A stretch of 64,000 bases of DNA from Amoebidium appalachense (GCA_963693365.1 CAVNZM010000018.1:558001-622000), one strand, 5' to 3'; positions 1 through 28,931 are shown, numbered from the stretch's first letter. The notes: generated by a model from the sequence alone, not told the origin. Program-made: numbers and translations.

Positions 1-174
1 GTGCTACGCAGCCTGCACTTGCACTACGCCACCTGCACATGCACCTGCTTGTGTTCTACGCAGCCTGTACCCTCATGATACCTGCATGCGCACTACGCCA
101 CCTGCATGCTAAATCTTTCCTCTGCACTCGCACCACTTGCACGTTCAGCCCACTCACAGTTATTCTGTTCACAG
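1..174 (+). other. Intron upstream of the first visible PDE exon
   Basis: No exon was recognised here. The stretch ends in an acceptor (cacag at 170-174). It contains an imperfect minisatellite: a 17-bp segment, GCACTACGCCACCTGCA, occurs at 21-37 and 90-106, 69 bp apart. Confidence 0.5.
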
Positions 175-10359
<10,185 letters not shown>

Positions 10360-10722
10360 TTGGCTAATAGTCATGTAGTTTCAACATATATGGCTAAACC
10401 GCATAGTGCTGTAAAGGCAGTGAGTGGTGGAAACTACTAGTGATACACATGCAAGACAGAACCGAATGGGTTGTGCAATGATTTGGTGATTTGGTTTGTC
10501 TGTTTTGTCTGTTGGCTTGTTTGTTTGCTTGTTTGGTTGGTTCTAGGGTCACGTGTATCTTTTCTTTTTGCCCTTTTTTTTTGTTGGTGGTGGTGGGTGG
10601 TGGGGGGGGGGGGGGGGGGGTCACTCGGTATGAATGTGGGTGGAAGGCATCGTTCCCTTTTGTGTCTTTTGAGTTCTTTAAGCAAAATGTTAGGTTGTGT
10701 GCGAATGTGAAGCAAGATTGCA

Positions 10723-10761
<39 letters not shown>

Positions 10762-11199
10762 CAAGTCCACCAATAAATGTGGTTTCTTTGGTTTTTATAG
10801 GTGTTGATTTAGTTTTTTTTGGTTCTTTCGTTGTTCTTTTCTTTTAATGTGTTTGCGGGTGGGGGATGCAAAAGAACGCTGACAGAAACAAGTGAGCCTT
10901 TTCTTGCGTCGAGAGTATGTAAATGTTAGCCATGCATGTGCACACACACACCTAGACATATGTACCTACACACATACTCAAACAAGTACGCGTACAGGTA
11001 CACGTAGACATTTACCATGGGTGTAAACATAGAAATCCATGCACCCGCGGGTAACCTGTGAGCAAGTGTTTTTTTTTGAACAACCCAGAAATGTTGTACC
11101 TTGTTCCCCTTCACTTATACTTATCTGAGGGTTTTGGGGTTTGAAGCAGAGACTTGCTAAATATTATAGAGCCCGTGGGTGGGGATGGGGGTGTAAGAT

Positions 11200-11232
<33 letters not shown>

Positions 11233-11531
11233 AGTGACACTTCGTGTTTGGCAAGTAGTAATATGTGAATTAGATTCAAAAGGAGTAGTTACGGTTCATG
11301 TGAGGGCCCCATCTTTAACCTCCGTGGAGAATAAAGTGCCACTATTGTGATTATGTCTTTGCATACGTACATGTGAATTTACATGTGTCACATACACATG
11401 GCACACGCGTCTACACGCATGTGTGTCCTATTTATGCCTCAAGGGTTGCTGCCTGAGTCGTGTTTTCAGGCTTTGCTCATCGAATTTCCCCCCTTGTCGC
11501 ACAAACACAGACAACATCGCCGCCACCAGGT

Positions 11532-11568
<37 letters not shown>

Positions 11569-11845
11569 AGGGGGGGGACCGATATGGCAATAAGCAAACC
11601 CAACGACCCAAGCACATTAACCTTTCATACCGGCAAATTTCCGATCCCTAGATAGTCGCTTCAGAGACACAGAAACAGATACAAAAGTATACGAATAAAG
11701 GGCTATTTAAGGGGCCCCTTATTAAACCAACCACACCAGTCCTTCTCATATCTCCCCCTGTTTCTCATTGTCCCACACACGTACAGCCTGGTTCCGGTCT
11801 CTATTACCTCGTTTTTTTACCACACATGTACACTATCCATAATAT

Positions 11846-11878
<33 letters not shown>

Positions 11879-11989
11879 ACCACCACCACCACCAAAGCGG
11901 GTTCACATATCAGAATCTCAGAAACCCGTCACGGACCTCCTCCTCCCCCGCCCCCTTCCCCTCCTCCCCCCTACCCCCCCCCCCGGCCC

Positions 11990-12021
<32 letters not shown>

Positions 12022-12476
12022 ACACACACACACATGTACACACCGTGACACTAATCGTGCAAGGGCTTCAATTAATCGATATCATGAACAGAGCACCTAA
12101 AGACGGGAAGTGGCATGCATAAATTCTGCTACTATGTAATAACCGCCTCAAGTTCGACCCTCCCCGCATGCAACTATCTAGATCTCCGTTAACAAATTCC
12201 TTCTTGTGACGTGACTGACCAAGCAACCATTTCCATGAATTATGGCAGTATTTTTATAGTACCACGTGCCTTGATATATCCACGCGCACATGCTTATACT
12301 GCAACCACTATGCAACGCGACCACACCTGCCAGTTCATCACCTGCTTCTGTAAAACTTCAATTATTTTCATCTTCGCTTCCTCAGAGTCGTGACAGTCGA
12401 CGTCCGCCTCCCACCATCTACATGTGTCGGCATCCAAGAACCTCGTCCCTCAGCCATCGGGTGCGGTGATGATGGT

Positions 12477-12479
<3 letters not shown>

Positions 12480-12556
<77 letters not shown>
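12480..12556. repeat. Poly(T)28-poly(G)48 composite tract
   Basis: An uninterrupted T-run followed by an uninterrupted G-run. On the other strand this is C48 followed by A28. Confidence 0.97.
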
Positions 12557-12557
<1 letters not shown>

Positions 12558-12708
12558 GGGAATCAGGAACAGGGCCCTCCGCCAAGGCCTCCTATCTCTC
12601 CGGGCCTGGAAACTGAAGGGTTCGAATCGGAATGCAAAAAATGGAACAGGCTGGGTTGCATCAATTTGAAGCCCCGGCTTCCTATTGAAGTTGTATGTCG
12701 AACGTTAA

Positions 12709-12746
12709 CAAGGCCTCCTAAATGGTGTGCTATTTAGGAGGCCTTG
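12709..12746. repeat. Perfect 15-bp inverted repeat (hairpin)
   Basis: Arms CAAGGCCTCCTAAAT (12709-12723) and ATTTAGGAGGCCTTG (12732-12746) flank an 8-nt loop, GGTGTGCT. No gene end was recognised beside it. Confidence 0.95.
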
Positions 12747-13583
12747 ATGTCGAAATACGCTTGTAAGTTCTCCGCGGAGGCTCGTTGACTCGCCAGAAGA
12801 AACATGGTTAACCCATCATAAATAATTATATTACACACACAAACACCCATAAATACATGCATAAATACATATGAATGTTTCGTCTGTGGAGCTTATGTGG
12901 TCACGTGTGCCAACCAGGGTTGCAGTGGTGTGGGTGGTGGTGAGTGGGTGTGGCGCTAGGGGAGGGGGGGGGGAGGGGGGAAAGGGGGGAACACTGGAAC
13001 ACATACACACACGCACACACACATACAAACACCCATATACACGCTCTCACTCTCGCACTGAACAAAGAACTGAGGGAGAGAAAGAGCACCCTAACACACA
13101 ACTTCAGACTCCGGCGCGGCCGGCACAGTGGACACACAACCACACCGTAACACACCCAGACATGAATAGTCACACACGCACGCACACACACACACACACA
13201 AAAGGTCTAAAAAATATACGCACACCCCCACACCCGCCGCACACCTACACACCAACACACCCACCCAGCCACCCACCCAGCCACCCACCCACACACTCGA
13301 GAGCTCTCTCTCCCTCCCTCTACTCTCACTCTCTCTCTCTCGATCCCTCCCTCCCTCTCCCACCCTCTCTCTTTCTAAGCATAATAAGCCTTGTTTGAAG
13401 TGTATGCACTCTTTATTATTAGAAAGGAGTTGGTAGGTGGGCAGGAAAAAGGTCGGGAGGGAGCAGGGACTAGTACTGTGGGTGGGGTGTTTTGGGGGGG
13501 GGGGGGGGGGGGGGGGAAGGGGGGGGGAGGGGGGGGGGGGGGGGCACAACAACCTCTAGTGATGGATGGAGCGGTGGACACCG

Positions 13584-13623
13584 TAAAGTTCATCGCAGCG
13601 CGTGCACACCGTCAGTACGTGTG
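13584..13623. repeat. 40-bp duplicated element, copy 1
   Basis: Identical over 40 bp, and in the same orientation, to 22090-22129. It contains the core GCAGCGCGTGCACACCG. It is not low-complexity. Confidence 0.95.
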
Positions 13624-14647
13624 AGAATGATAGCGTTTCCTCTTCTTATTCAGTTCAAACATAGCAAGAAACCCTTTAACTGCAAGGCAAGACCGTAGGG
13701 CATACTAACCGAAATAACAACAACATTCATGCAGTAAAAGCTTACGGTACATATTGAATACAAACTTTCATACATATATCCTATGGCTTTTGCTACTACT
13801 GGCCGCTCACAGTGGCCGCAAGGCGAGCTCGAGTGCCAGCTCCTCCTCCTCAACTACCTCATATGTAGCCTACAATCTTGAATCTGCCTATGTTCTGTAG
13901 CTAGCCAGGTCGAGCTTCCTGAGTTGCTGCAATATCAGAAAGAAATAAGAGTGGTTCAAAGCTGATCGTGTTTGTAGGTGAGGTTCGAGTCCTACTGCTT
14001 GTGTCGTTAATGGCAGCCTTTTCCTTCTCTTATTTCTCGTGAGCACATGTCAGTGGTTTGGTTTTTTCTCGCTCTAGCTGGCGTGTATGCTACCACACTG
14101 GGTTTCTCGATTTTCGCAGTACCCATGCAGGCTGCAACCTCGCTTAGCATTTGCTACATTAGATGTCAAACTCGTGCTAGGCCCTTCCGGATTCTGAAAG
14201 GCGATCCGCCTCACCCCCCTTCCCCCTCCCCCCCTCCCCCCCCCCCCCCCCTCCCCCCCCCCCCCCCCCCTCCCCCTGGCCCCCCCTCCACTGCATCTCT
14301 CTTCCTCTCTTGCCCCCATACTTTCTCTCCCTTTCTAACTCACTGCTCTCGTCCAGTGTCACACTCACACATACATAAACTCTCACGCTGTCCCCGCTTC
14401 CTCAAGCCTGTCCCTCCCGGGGGCTCCCTCCGTCCGTCCCCGGCCTTTCCTCTCTCCCCCTTCCCCCCCCCCCCCCCCCCCCCCCCCCCTTCCCCCCTGC
14501 CCTCCGCCCCCCGTCCCTCAAACCTATCATGGAATATATACTCCCTCCTGTTCCCCTTTTCTTTCTTTCTTCCTTCAGGCTCTGTGTCTGTCGATGCAGA
14601 AACCCACTTACAAAGAACTTCCTATACATATGTCGAAACAACCCCCT

Positions 14648-14678
<31 letters not shown>

Positions 14679-14757
14679 GCCCCCCTCTAAAGCTTCCCCT
14701 GCCTCTCTCCCTCGGCCTATATTCTCGCTCTGTCCCCCCATTCCTCCCTCCGGACCA

Positions 14758-14919
<162 letters not shown>

Positions 14920-15256
14920 CTCTCTCTCTATAGCTATATCTCTCTCTCCCCTCTCGCTCTGACCCCCTCCCTCCCTCCCTCCCTTCTTCTAACTCTCCCC
15001 CTCCCTCCCTCCCGAGCCCGGCTGTCCCCCTCTCTCTTCTCTCTTCTCCGCTTTCTGTCTCTCTATCTCCCTCCTATGCCTCCCCCCCCCCCCCCCCCCC
15101 CCCGTGTTTGTTGACGCACGCAACCCCCAAACAAAGAAGCTCATCTCGAAGTTGCCTTCCCACCACCCCCCTCTCCCCCTGCCTCCCTCCCTCCCTCCCC
15201 CCTCCCTTCTCCTCACACACGCACACTCTCGCGGACAGTCTCTCTCTCTGTCTCTT

Positions 15257-15292
<36 letters not shown>

Positions 15293-16024
15293 CCCCCCCC
15301 CCCCCCCCTCTCTCTCCCTCTGTCTCTCTCGCTCTCGCCCCCCCCATCCCTCCCCCCTCCCCCTCCCCCCCTCCCCTCCCTCCCCTCCGGATCCGCCGCT
15401 TTATTTGGCACAGACGGCCCAGTGTATACACTTCTGTGCTTCAGTGTTGCTGTTGTTTTGAACTGGCGCATAAGTCTTCAGCTGGGCCACATGAAGGGGC
15501 TTGGGTTCCACCCTGAAGTTTCGCAGGGATCAGTGTTCACATTGTTTGGTATATTATTTTCAAAGGCCGCTTTAGAGGTGCGTGTTTACCTTAGTTACAA
15601 CATATAATGATGTAAGTTCAGAGTCTTCACACGGAGACGGGCCCAAGTAAGAAATTCGCACACACGTTCAGAATCAAGCTGGCTGTCTTCCCTTTCAGTG
15701 TGCCTCATCTACGGTCGGGTGTGTACAAAATTATTTATTTTGCGCCTATTTTTTTTTTTGTGTTCTCTAAAACAAGCACGCGTAGGCCGAGTAGTAGTAA
15801 AGTAAAAGCTTTCAAGTACTAGTGAGTGACCCGGCACTGCTCGTATTCAGGCATGTTTACGCGTACGTACGGCTTCGGTATGTAATTACTGATCTTCGCT
15901 CACGCTGGAGCATTCTAATCTCATTCTAATCATTGTAATCTTGAAAGTGGCTCACGAGTGACGTTCAGGACCAAGGCCGTGTGTTCAGAGGGCCGGGATC
16001 AGAAAGCTTAAATTGGGCAACGTA

Positions 16025-16055
<31 letters not shown>

Positions 16056-16430
16056 AAAAAAAAGAAAGAAAACGAAAAAAAAACGAACGAACAATGCCTC
16101 TCTCCCTGCCCCCCCCGCCTATCCGATGTGCTCATTTTGCTTGCCATAAGTAAACACACGAAGTGCTCCTTAGCATGTGGATTCCGAAACGGACGGCAGG
16201 AAAAGCGGCACAGAGTGGGTCACTGGCGGATATTGTATTTTTGAACTGGGTTTTACAGTACATATCTGTGCCATCTGTGCCCTGCTTGATACCAAGGCGG
16301 TGGCACTTGTGGGGAAATATTGGTGGCGATGCCTTCCAGAGGCAGTATTTTGATATCTGGTTCCGCGTGTGAGTCTCACTATATGAAGTGCGCAAAACAT
16401 CCCCTTTAAAAGGCTACATGTGTGTTACAG

Positions 16431-16466
<36 letters not shown>

Positions 16467-16714
16467 CTGTGCGTGCGGGGGCACGCGTGTGTGTACACAT
16501 GTTTGTATATACCGAGCGTAAGGTGCTCATGCGAGGTATGTTTTGCAGAGGAACAAACCCATGATAAATAACCAACACATCCTACATAATCAATCCAGGC
16601 GCATCAACACCTCAATTTCCATACAGTAAAAGCCAAGCAAGTGCAAAACAACAAAACCACCTTTCTTATTGTACCTACTCATCAAACAAAACAAACACAC
16701 CCACCACACCCCAT

Positions 16715-17194
16715 CTAAAGTGCGTTGTGGTCAGGTGTCGCCGGGCGCTCAGGCTCATCGTCCTCATCATCCAAATATTCTTTTCTGTGTGCACCCACAC
16801 CACTACGCAGAGCCTGTGCACGTTTTTCCACCTCAGGATCCTTAGGCTTAGGGGTTGAGTCCAACTCAGATGTGTTGCTGTGGTTGTCTCTATCGTCAGC
16901 ACCTACATAGTGAGAAGACGTGGCGTTTTCGGGGGGTGTGAAGAGGGTACATGGACGTGTGGGGCTTCTTGGATCCGTTTCCGATCGCAGATTCGGAGAA
17001 ATCGCCTGAGAAGTTGTGGTCGCGGACGGCGTATTGGCGTGCGGCGCGGCGGCGTTTTACGAAAAAGTAAACGACGATTCCGGTAAAAAGGAGAATTCCG
17101 GCAATGGCACAGACAATGCCGATGATGGCGCCCGTGTCGGAGCTCTCGGGTTCCTGTGGATGGGACGGTGGGTGATGGGTGAGTATGGAATCGA

Positions 17195-17239
<45 letters not shown>

Positions 17240-17259
17240 GTGTGTACGCGCGCGCGCGC

Positions 17260-17302
<43 letters not shown>

Positions 17303-17754
17303 CGCTTGTGCTGTGACCCTATGAAGGCCAGACTTACTACACCTGGATATAGTGTTTTGTAGGGTGTTGGGGGGAGGTTAACGGGAAAGTGCAAGTGTGC
17401 GAGCCAATCAATTCGATGACCTAACGGATTAGCTGATCCTAACATATTAGGTACTACAAACAATATTTGCCGACTGGGTGCTGCACAAAATTCCTCCTCA
17501 TTTGCAGCCTCCCCCCTCCCCCCTCCCCCCCCCCACACACACACACAGGACGGCGGTGATGGTGGTGGTGGTGGTGGTGTTGTTTGGGGGGAATTTATCG
17601 ATGTGAAAAAACAAGACAACATGAACATAGGGCACGACGAAGACACTGGGGAGGGGCGCAGTGGTGACCTAGACGGGTTTAGCGGTTAGGGGAAGAGGGA
17701 GAGATGGGGGGGACGAGCAGCAGGAGGGGGATGAGGAGGACGGGGGTGATGTGT

Positions 17755-17805
<51 letters not shown>

Positions 17806-19144
17806 GGGGGGGGGGGGGGGGGGGGGGAGCGGGTCCTTTAACATTTAAATATCTCGAGGGGAGAAAGAAAGCAACATACCGCCACAGGAGTGGGAGCAGC
17901 CGAGGTCTCAGGCTTGGGAGGCTCCGGTGTAGGCTCAGCCACCTTACACTCCCCCTCGTATGCAAGCTTTACCCCAATCTCCTGCGCACACGCCTCATAC
18001 TTCAGCGTGCACGCATTCTTGTACGTGTTTCCATCCGACCCACACACGGGGTAATTGGTGTCGTCATTAGTGCAATTGGTACCGCATCTCTGCTCCAGGG
18101 TTCGACAAACGGGACAGCAGGGGTCGATCTCCGGGACGAGAATCATGCGGGAGGTACCGACGCAGGTGGGGGACTTGGTCTTGCAGACGGTTTTGCTGAA
18201 GCATACCTTCTCGGCTTTTCCACCTGGTCGGAATGTTTGGAATGTCAGGGAGCGGTGTTTGGAATGTTAAAGGAATATTTTTGGATGTGCGAGAATGAGT
18301 GGGAGCTTACAGAGAGAGTGGGGTTAGAATGAAAGCGAGTGGTGTGGTGTTGAAGATGTTAGACGGGGTTTTAAAAATGTAGGAGATCTAGAGGACATAC
18401 AAAGGAAAACAGAAAACATGGCAAGACAGGAAACAGACGAGGTATGTAGCAGGAGATGTGGAGTTGGTGAAAAGTGAGGAGGAGGAGGAGAAGGGGCGGG
18501 TGTGTGTGTGTGTGTGTGTGGGGGGGGGGGGGGGGAAGGTTTGTTGTGTTGTGAAGTAGAATTGCACGGCATAGATGTAAGGACATTTAAGGACAAAGGG
18601 TTCATTTTGAAATTTCACTATGTAACTGATCACATTTCATATGTAGGATTATCGGGCCCCACTGAGTATCGGGAGTTAGGGAGTATGGGGGATTACGATC
18701 TGCCGTTATGCACATGCATGGTTCATCCCCGCACTCAATTTGATTGGTGTGGACATAACGGACCAATAGTCTTATATACCATATATGGTATGTAAGGAAA
18801 TTTATTTTTGGACATTTATTCGTTAAAAGCTCAGAGATATAAACACAAAACAGAAGCAAACCGATTTTGCAGGCAGAAGGCGATTAGACAGGGGGGGGGG
18901 GGGGGGAGGATGTAGGCGTTAGAGAGTTGGAATATGGAGGAGGCACCAGAGGACAACAGGCAGAAGACACTTGAACAGAGCTCATCATCAGGGGGATTCC
19001 TATACCTCCACAAAAGCATGGGTTTCGGCTTTTTAACCTCCCGCACGTGGGGAGAAGGGGGGGGTGGGTTGGCATACTACACCGTGGGTGCCCACTTTCA
19101 ACACCGTGACCAGTTTTTTTGCAGCATACATAAAGTGCATATCA

Positions 19145-19178
<34 letters not shown>

Positions 19179-19518
19179 TGGAGTGGTGGGAAAACGACCA
19201 GAAATATTTGGAGGAAGACTCACGGATATTAAACATGACACAATCACATAGGCACACACGGAACTCAAACTACACTGTATTCGTCGATGTGATGTAAACA
19301 AGCTATGACCTCTAGTACAGAGCATTCTACTATGATGCAAATAATCGCCTCAAACCAAAGCAGTTGAACACAGAGAAAAATGAGCAAAGTGAAGAAACAA
19401 AGCTTGAAGGGCAGAAGGGAGACGTAATCTACCTGAAGGCAGGAGAGGTCGAAGGGAGGTGGGGTGTGTGTGTGTGTGTTTGTTTTATTAAACAGGAAAA
19501 ACTAACGAACAGAATCCT

Positions 19519-19550
<32 letters not shown>

Positions 19551-19943
19551 TGAATGCTGAACACGGTACGAAGTACGCATACACGACGAGAAGCATGGTG
19601 CAGGACACATGCAAAGGCAAACATTCAAGTATGCAACATCAGCCATGTGCACAGTATGCATCATAAGCAGAGCCCATCCTCAGGGAGGGCCCAAGTCATC
19701 AATTGCGTCTGAGTTTCGACCCCTTAGCCCGCGTATATACGACACTCTAACTCAGACAGCAGCATCAACTGAACTTGGGCGGGTCAACCCGTCTTGATCA
19801 ACGACGAGCAGGGTTGCTTATGCAAGCAAGGTGAGCAAAACGGTGAAGATGTGTGTGCAAACTAATGCAGTGCAGCGAAAAATGCGTATGTGCTTACAGA
19901 TACACGACACAGAGCAACCATGCCCGGTTGCATGAAAGTAAAG

Positions 19944-20004
<61 letters not shown>

Positions 20005-20379
20005 AAAAGAAAATAAGAACTAAACATGCAAGAGTGGAGTGCCTCGCAACCTGTTGGGGGAAAAAAGTGGGAGGTGCGTGGGAGGGAGAGGGGGGGGGGG
20101 GGAAGGTTTAACCCTGGGATAGAGCCCAGACAAACTACCAGTGAATGAGAGGTTGTGGGTAAATCAATGTTTTCAGATTCGCTTTTCAACCCTATGCAAG
20201 TAAAACTAATTCTGGTTCGGCGGGCGGGTAGCTGGGTGAAGGAGGGCAACACTTACGCCAGACCACGAGAAAAACACCTCCCAGAAAAATACACCAGCGC
20301 GCAGGCAAATATACGTACACAAAAAAGCTTCCCTGTGTGCGCACACACGCACGCACGCACGCACGCACGCACGCGCAAG

Positions 20380-20413
<34 letters not shown>

Positions 20414-20425
20414 CACACAAAAACA

Positions 20426-20466
<41 letters not shown>

Positions 20467-21238
20467 ACACGTACCGACATCAGTGCACATGCACGTCTGG
20501 CACTTGCCGTCGTCCCATCTTTCACTGATGCCGTAGACAGACCCATCAGAACCCGTGCAGTGGGGCTGAAGTGTAGGACGAAAATATAAGTAACGAAAGT
20601 ACATGTGCAAAAAAAAACACAAGTCGCACTACATGACACGCAAAGCTAAGCTAAAGCAAAAATCGAGCTCTATTCCGCATGCAGCAAGTTAAAGTCTCAA
20701 GGCTGTCAGAAAGGGCACAATTTATTTTTAAGCCTCGTGCTTCTTCGCTTGATTACTTGTTACAACGCCATACCCTCACATTTGTGTTTTTCCTTGCTCG
20801 TGGCCTCCGGTGGTGCGTTTGGAAGGTGAGCACTCCTAAGAGTACAATAAGGGCACCTTCTAAAGCTGTACTTCTCGTTAAGCCCCATAAACGCGTGAGA
20901 ACAAGGAAGGACAAGCTTGGAGTTACTAGACTGACGTTTTTGAAGCTGCCATTCAGCTCTTTCTTACCGTCGTGGACTATGCCATGTGCATCAGTGTCAC
21001 ACATCCGGCCCATGCATGCAACACAGCTATTACGCAAACAATGACAACCGATACTGACGGAGAGGTATCATTAATCAAACATAACAAAGCCTAAAAACGG
21101 GAGGAAGAAAAAAAGTGCCTCTTTTTTTCCTCTTCCTGAAACCAACCACACAAACTATCAACATACCGTTGTTGTTCCCTGGTTGACAGCGGATGCTGCA
21201 GCCACCGCACCGGCCGCGAGCAAAAAAACGTGCTTCAT
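16715..21238 (-). CDS. Signal peptide-VWC-Kazal-transmembrane protein, with apparent 1-nt frameshift
   Basis: Exons in coding order: 21238-21167, 20565-20475, 18223-17880, 17153-16715. Phases agree between exons. Residues 1-18 are a signal peptide (MKHVFLLAAGAVAAASA). A von Willebrand factor C domain spans about 27-94, with WDDGKCQTCMC and ending CCPVC. A Kazal domain spans about 101-147 with the hallmark PVCGSDGNTYKNAC and an NCT glycosylation site. A Pro/Thr linker follows, then a TM helix at 178-201 and the stop-transfer KRRR. It is probably a type I cell-surface protein with an extracellular protease-inhibitor-like module; the ligand is unknown. The TM frame ends early at TGA 16896-16898. 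An acidic tail (EYLDDEDDEPE.., stop at 16715) is in the frame reached by losing one C in the C6 at 16931-16936, or by removing a 25-nt intron. Full length would be about 314 residues. Confidence 0.85.
18886..19060 (-). repeat. Poly(C)-ended repeat, family B, copy B3 (inverted)
   Basis: On the plus strand a G-run (about 18891-18906) is followed by GATGTAGGCGTTAGAGAG, ATATGGAGGAGG and GACACTTGAACAGAGC. This is the reverse complement of the family B body. It lies in intron 2 of the VWC-Kazal gene. Confidence 0.78.
19519..19897 (-). repeat. Poly(C)-ended repeat, family A, long copy A5 (inverted)
   Basis: Near-identical reverse complement of 35590-35955 over about 340 bp. It has only scattered differences and preceding poly(G) at 19519-19548. 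It includes the internal stem GTCTGAGTT...AACTCAGAC around the B-box-like GGTCGAAACTC. It lies in intron 2 of the VWC-Kazal gene. Confidence 0.9.
19945..20002. repeat. Poly(G)58
   Basis: 58 uninterrupted G, among the three longest homopolymers in the window. Confidence 0.97.
20340..20470. repeat. (CACG)n followed by (CA)n at a splice donor
   Basis: CGCA/CACG units at 20345-20375 are followed by (CA)n with AAACAC interruptions. On the minus strand this is a (GT)n array directly after the donor of VWC exon 2 (20475). Confidence 0.9.
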
Positions 21239-21267
21239 GGTGCGCAGAGTACGATTAATATTACTTG

Positions 21268-21274
21268 TTATATA
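21268..21274 (-). promoter_or_regulatory. TATA-like box of the VWC-Kazal gene
   Basis: TATATAA on the minus strand, 30-36 bp upstream of the ATG at 21238. If it is functional, the 5' UTR is very short. Confidence 0.5.
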
Positions 21275-21572
21275 AGGCGAGAAAACCGTCGTATGTCGTA
21301 TGTTATTATGACTTAGTTTCGCAGGAAAAAAAACAGTGGGTGTAACAGTAAACAAACAGGAAACTTTTCCCTTTGCGTGTGTTGCCAGCGTGTGCTCACG
21401 GTTTTTACTTGTATTCTTGACTTTTCTATGAAGAATCAGTGCCATATGATTGGCTGGATTTAACGTAGTATGCACTTGGCATGCAAATTACATACCATCT
21501 GTGGGAGTATCCCCGGCGCATTGGTTCAGGATCATGCAGGAATGTGGTCATGCAGGAACGTCGATGGGCTTA

Positions 21573-21600
21573 CTGTGACGTCACAGCGCCGGGCCAATCC
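21573..21600. promoter_or_regulatory. CRE palindrome plus CCAAT box
   Basis: CTGTGACGTCACAG (21573-21586) is a perfect palindrome around the CREB/ATF core TGACGTCA. GGCCAATCC follows within 10 bp. The site is about 335 bp upstream of the VWC-Kazal ATG and could serve that gene or an unseen plus-strand transcript. Confidence 0.55.
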
Positions 21601-21859
21601 GGGTGTGTAAATTCTATAGCTAAGTGAGTTTGTTCAGTCAGGGGCATTTTGGCAAGTTCCCGACTGGCAATACATACACAGCGGACACCGACACGGTCTC
21701 ATGAACAGGTTTCGGCATAAGAAATGTGACCATTAGCGGAATAGCAATTGGTAATTTTTATTTTTATTTTTTTTTAAAAAAAAAACGGGAACTTTTCGTC
21801 ATTTTCAGGTCCATTTTTGACATGGCCCTCCGAAGGGTAGTTTCACACCCTGCACAATT

Positions 21860-21879
21860 CAGGCTGCAGCTGCAGCCTG
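21860..21879. repeat. 20-bp perfect palindrome
   Basis: CAGGCTGCAGCTGCAGCCTG reads the same on both strands. Confidence 0.95.
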
Positions 21880-22089
21880 CCACAATATGTACGTATACCG
21901 TTCTGGGCCATCCGTCATCCGTTGGCCTGGCAACGGGGACATATGCTGCCACCTACTGAGATGGCTCCTTATTTTTCCTTACACATTCAGCGAACACTGG
22001 ACTCTATCGGACCGTCGAGGCGCCGCGACAGAAAGCATGCACGCGGTCGCGAGAGTGTAAGGAAAAATCCCCTGCAGCGAACGTAATTA

Positions 22090-22129
22090 TAAAGTTCATC
22101 GCAGCGCGTGCACACCGTCAGTACGTGTG
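22090..22129. repeat. 40-bp duplicated element, copy 2
   Basis: Identical to 13584-13623 in direct orientation, 8.5 kb away. The flanking sequences do not match. Confidence 0.95.
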
Positions 22130-22283
22130 TGGGACATACGTGCATACACACATACATGCACGTGCGTATTTTGATATGTTGGCCATGATTGACTCCATGC
22201 ACCTGTATGCTAAAATTTAACGGTGCACCCTAGAGAGGAGGAAGGGATGGAGGGAAGGAAGGGAAGGAAGGGAAGGGAGGCTA

Positions 22284-22319
<36 letters not shown>

Positions 22320-22760
22320 GAGAGAGAGAGAGCCTCGGGGAGGGGGGGAGAAAGAGAGAGAGACAGAGAGAGAGAGAGAAATAGTGTCTGTGTTTGGAGG
22401 GCTGGGGGGGGGGGGGGGGGGGGGGGGGAGAGTGTTCGATATGTGAGATATAGGAAATGGAGTCTAAGAGAGCCGAAAAGCACGAGAGAGAACTGGTGTG
22501 TCTGCAGGCACAGGGTGCATACTGTGTGAGTGCAGAAAAAGGAGCTTGCGCATGTGTGCGTCAGAGTGCATGCACACACAAAATACTACGTTATCCATAC
22601 GTGCAACACCATGTGCGCCTGTGTCCCTGTGTGTGTGTGTCCGTGTGCTCGTGCGTGCCTAGTACAAGATCATAACAAGGTGGTTGTGCCACTTCTTTTT
22701 TTTTTCTGAGTGTGTATGCCTGTGTGAGTGTGCATGTTTGTGCATGTTTTTTTATTTATT

Positions 22761-22791
<31 letters not shown>

Positions 22792-22850
22792 GGGGGCACT
22801 TAAAAACTCCTATCTTACCAACACTAAGACCACATTTAAAGTTTAAATCA

Positions 22851-22856
22851 TTTATT
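22851..22856 (-). promoter_or_regulatory. Polyadenylation signal of the proteasome beta5 gene
   Basis: AATAAA on the minus strand, eight bases after the TGA stop (22864). If used, the 3' UTR is very short. Confidence 0.6.
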
Positions 22857-22863
22857 TGATTGG

Positions 22864-28849
<5,986 letters not shown>

Positions 28850-28931
28850 CTTCGACTGTTCATGCAAGAAGATAGGAGAAGGGGAGGAGGAGGAGGAGGC
28901 AGGGGGTGAGGGGGGGGGGGGGACGGGGGAA

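Larger units (their letters stand above)
21239..22863. other. Intergenic spacer with promoter-like palindromes
   Basis: It lies between the start of the VWC-Kazal gene and the 3' end of the proteasome gene. It holds the CRE-type palindrome at 21573, a 20-bp palindrome at 21860, an X-box-like motif at 21921, the second copy of the 40-bp element at 22090, G-runs at 22266-22318 and 22404-22428 and a T-then-G tract at 22743-22796. No coding exon was recognised. Confidence 0.7.

Noticed and set aside
13780-13950. Possible terminal exon on the minus strand (acceptor ATATTGCAG near 13929)
   Set aside because: The frames after the acceptor close within 12-26 codons, and no upstream exon of the same gene could be identified.
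16132-16400. Non-repetitive frames on both strands
   Set aside because: Both strands are open, neither product is recognisable and no convincing splice-site pair frames either.
20968-21054. Cysteine-rich exon-like segment on the minus strand between VWC-gene exons 1 and 2
   Set aside because: It has a fair donor and acceptor, but its entry and exit phases fit neither neighbour, whereas exon 1 joins exon 2 directly in phase. It might be used in a rare isoform; there is no evidence.
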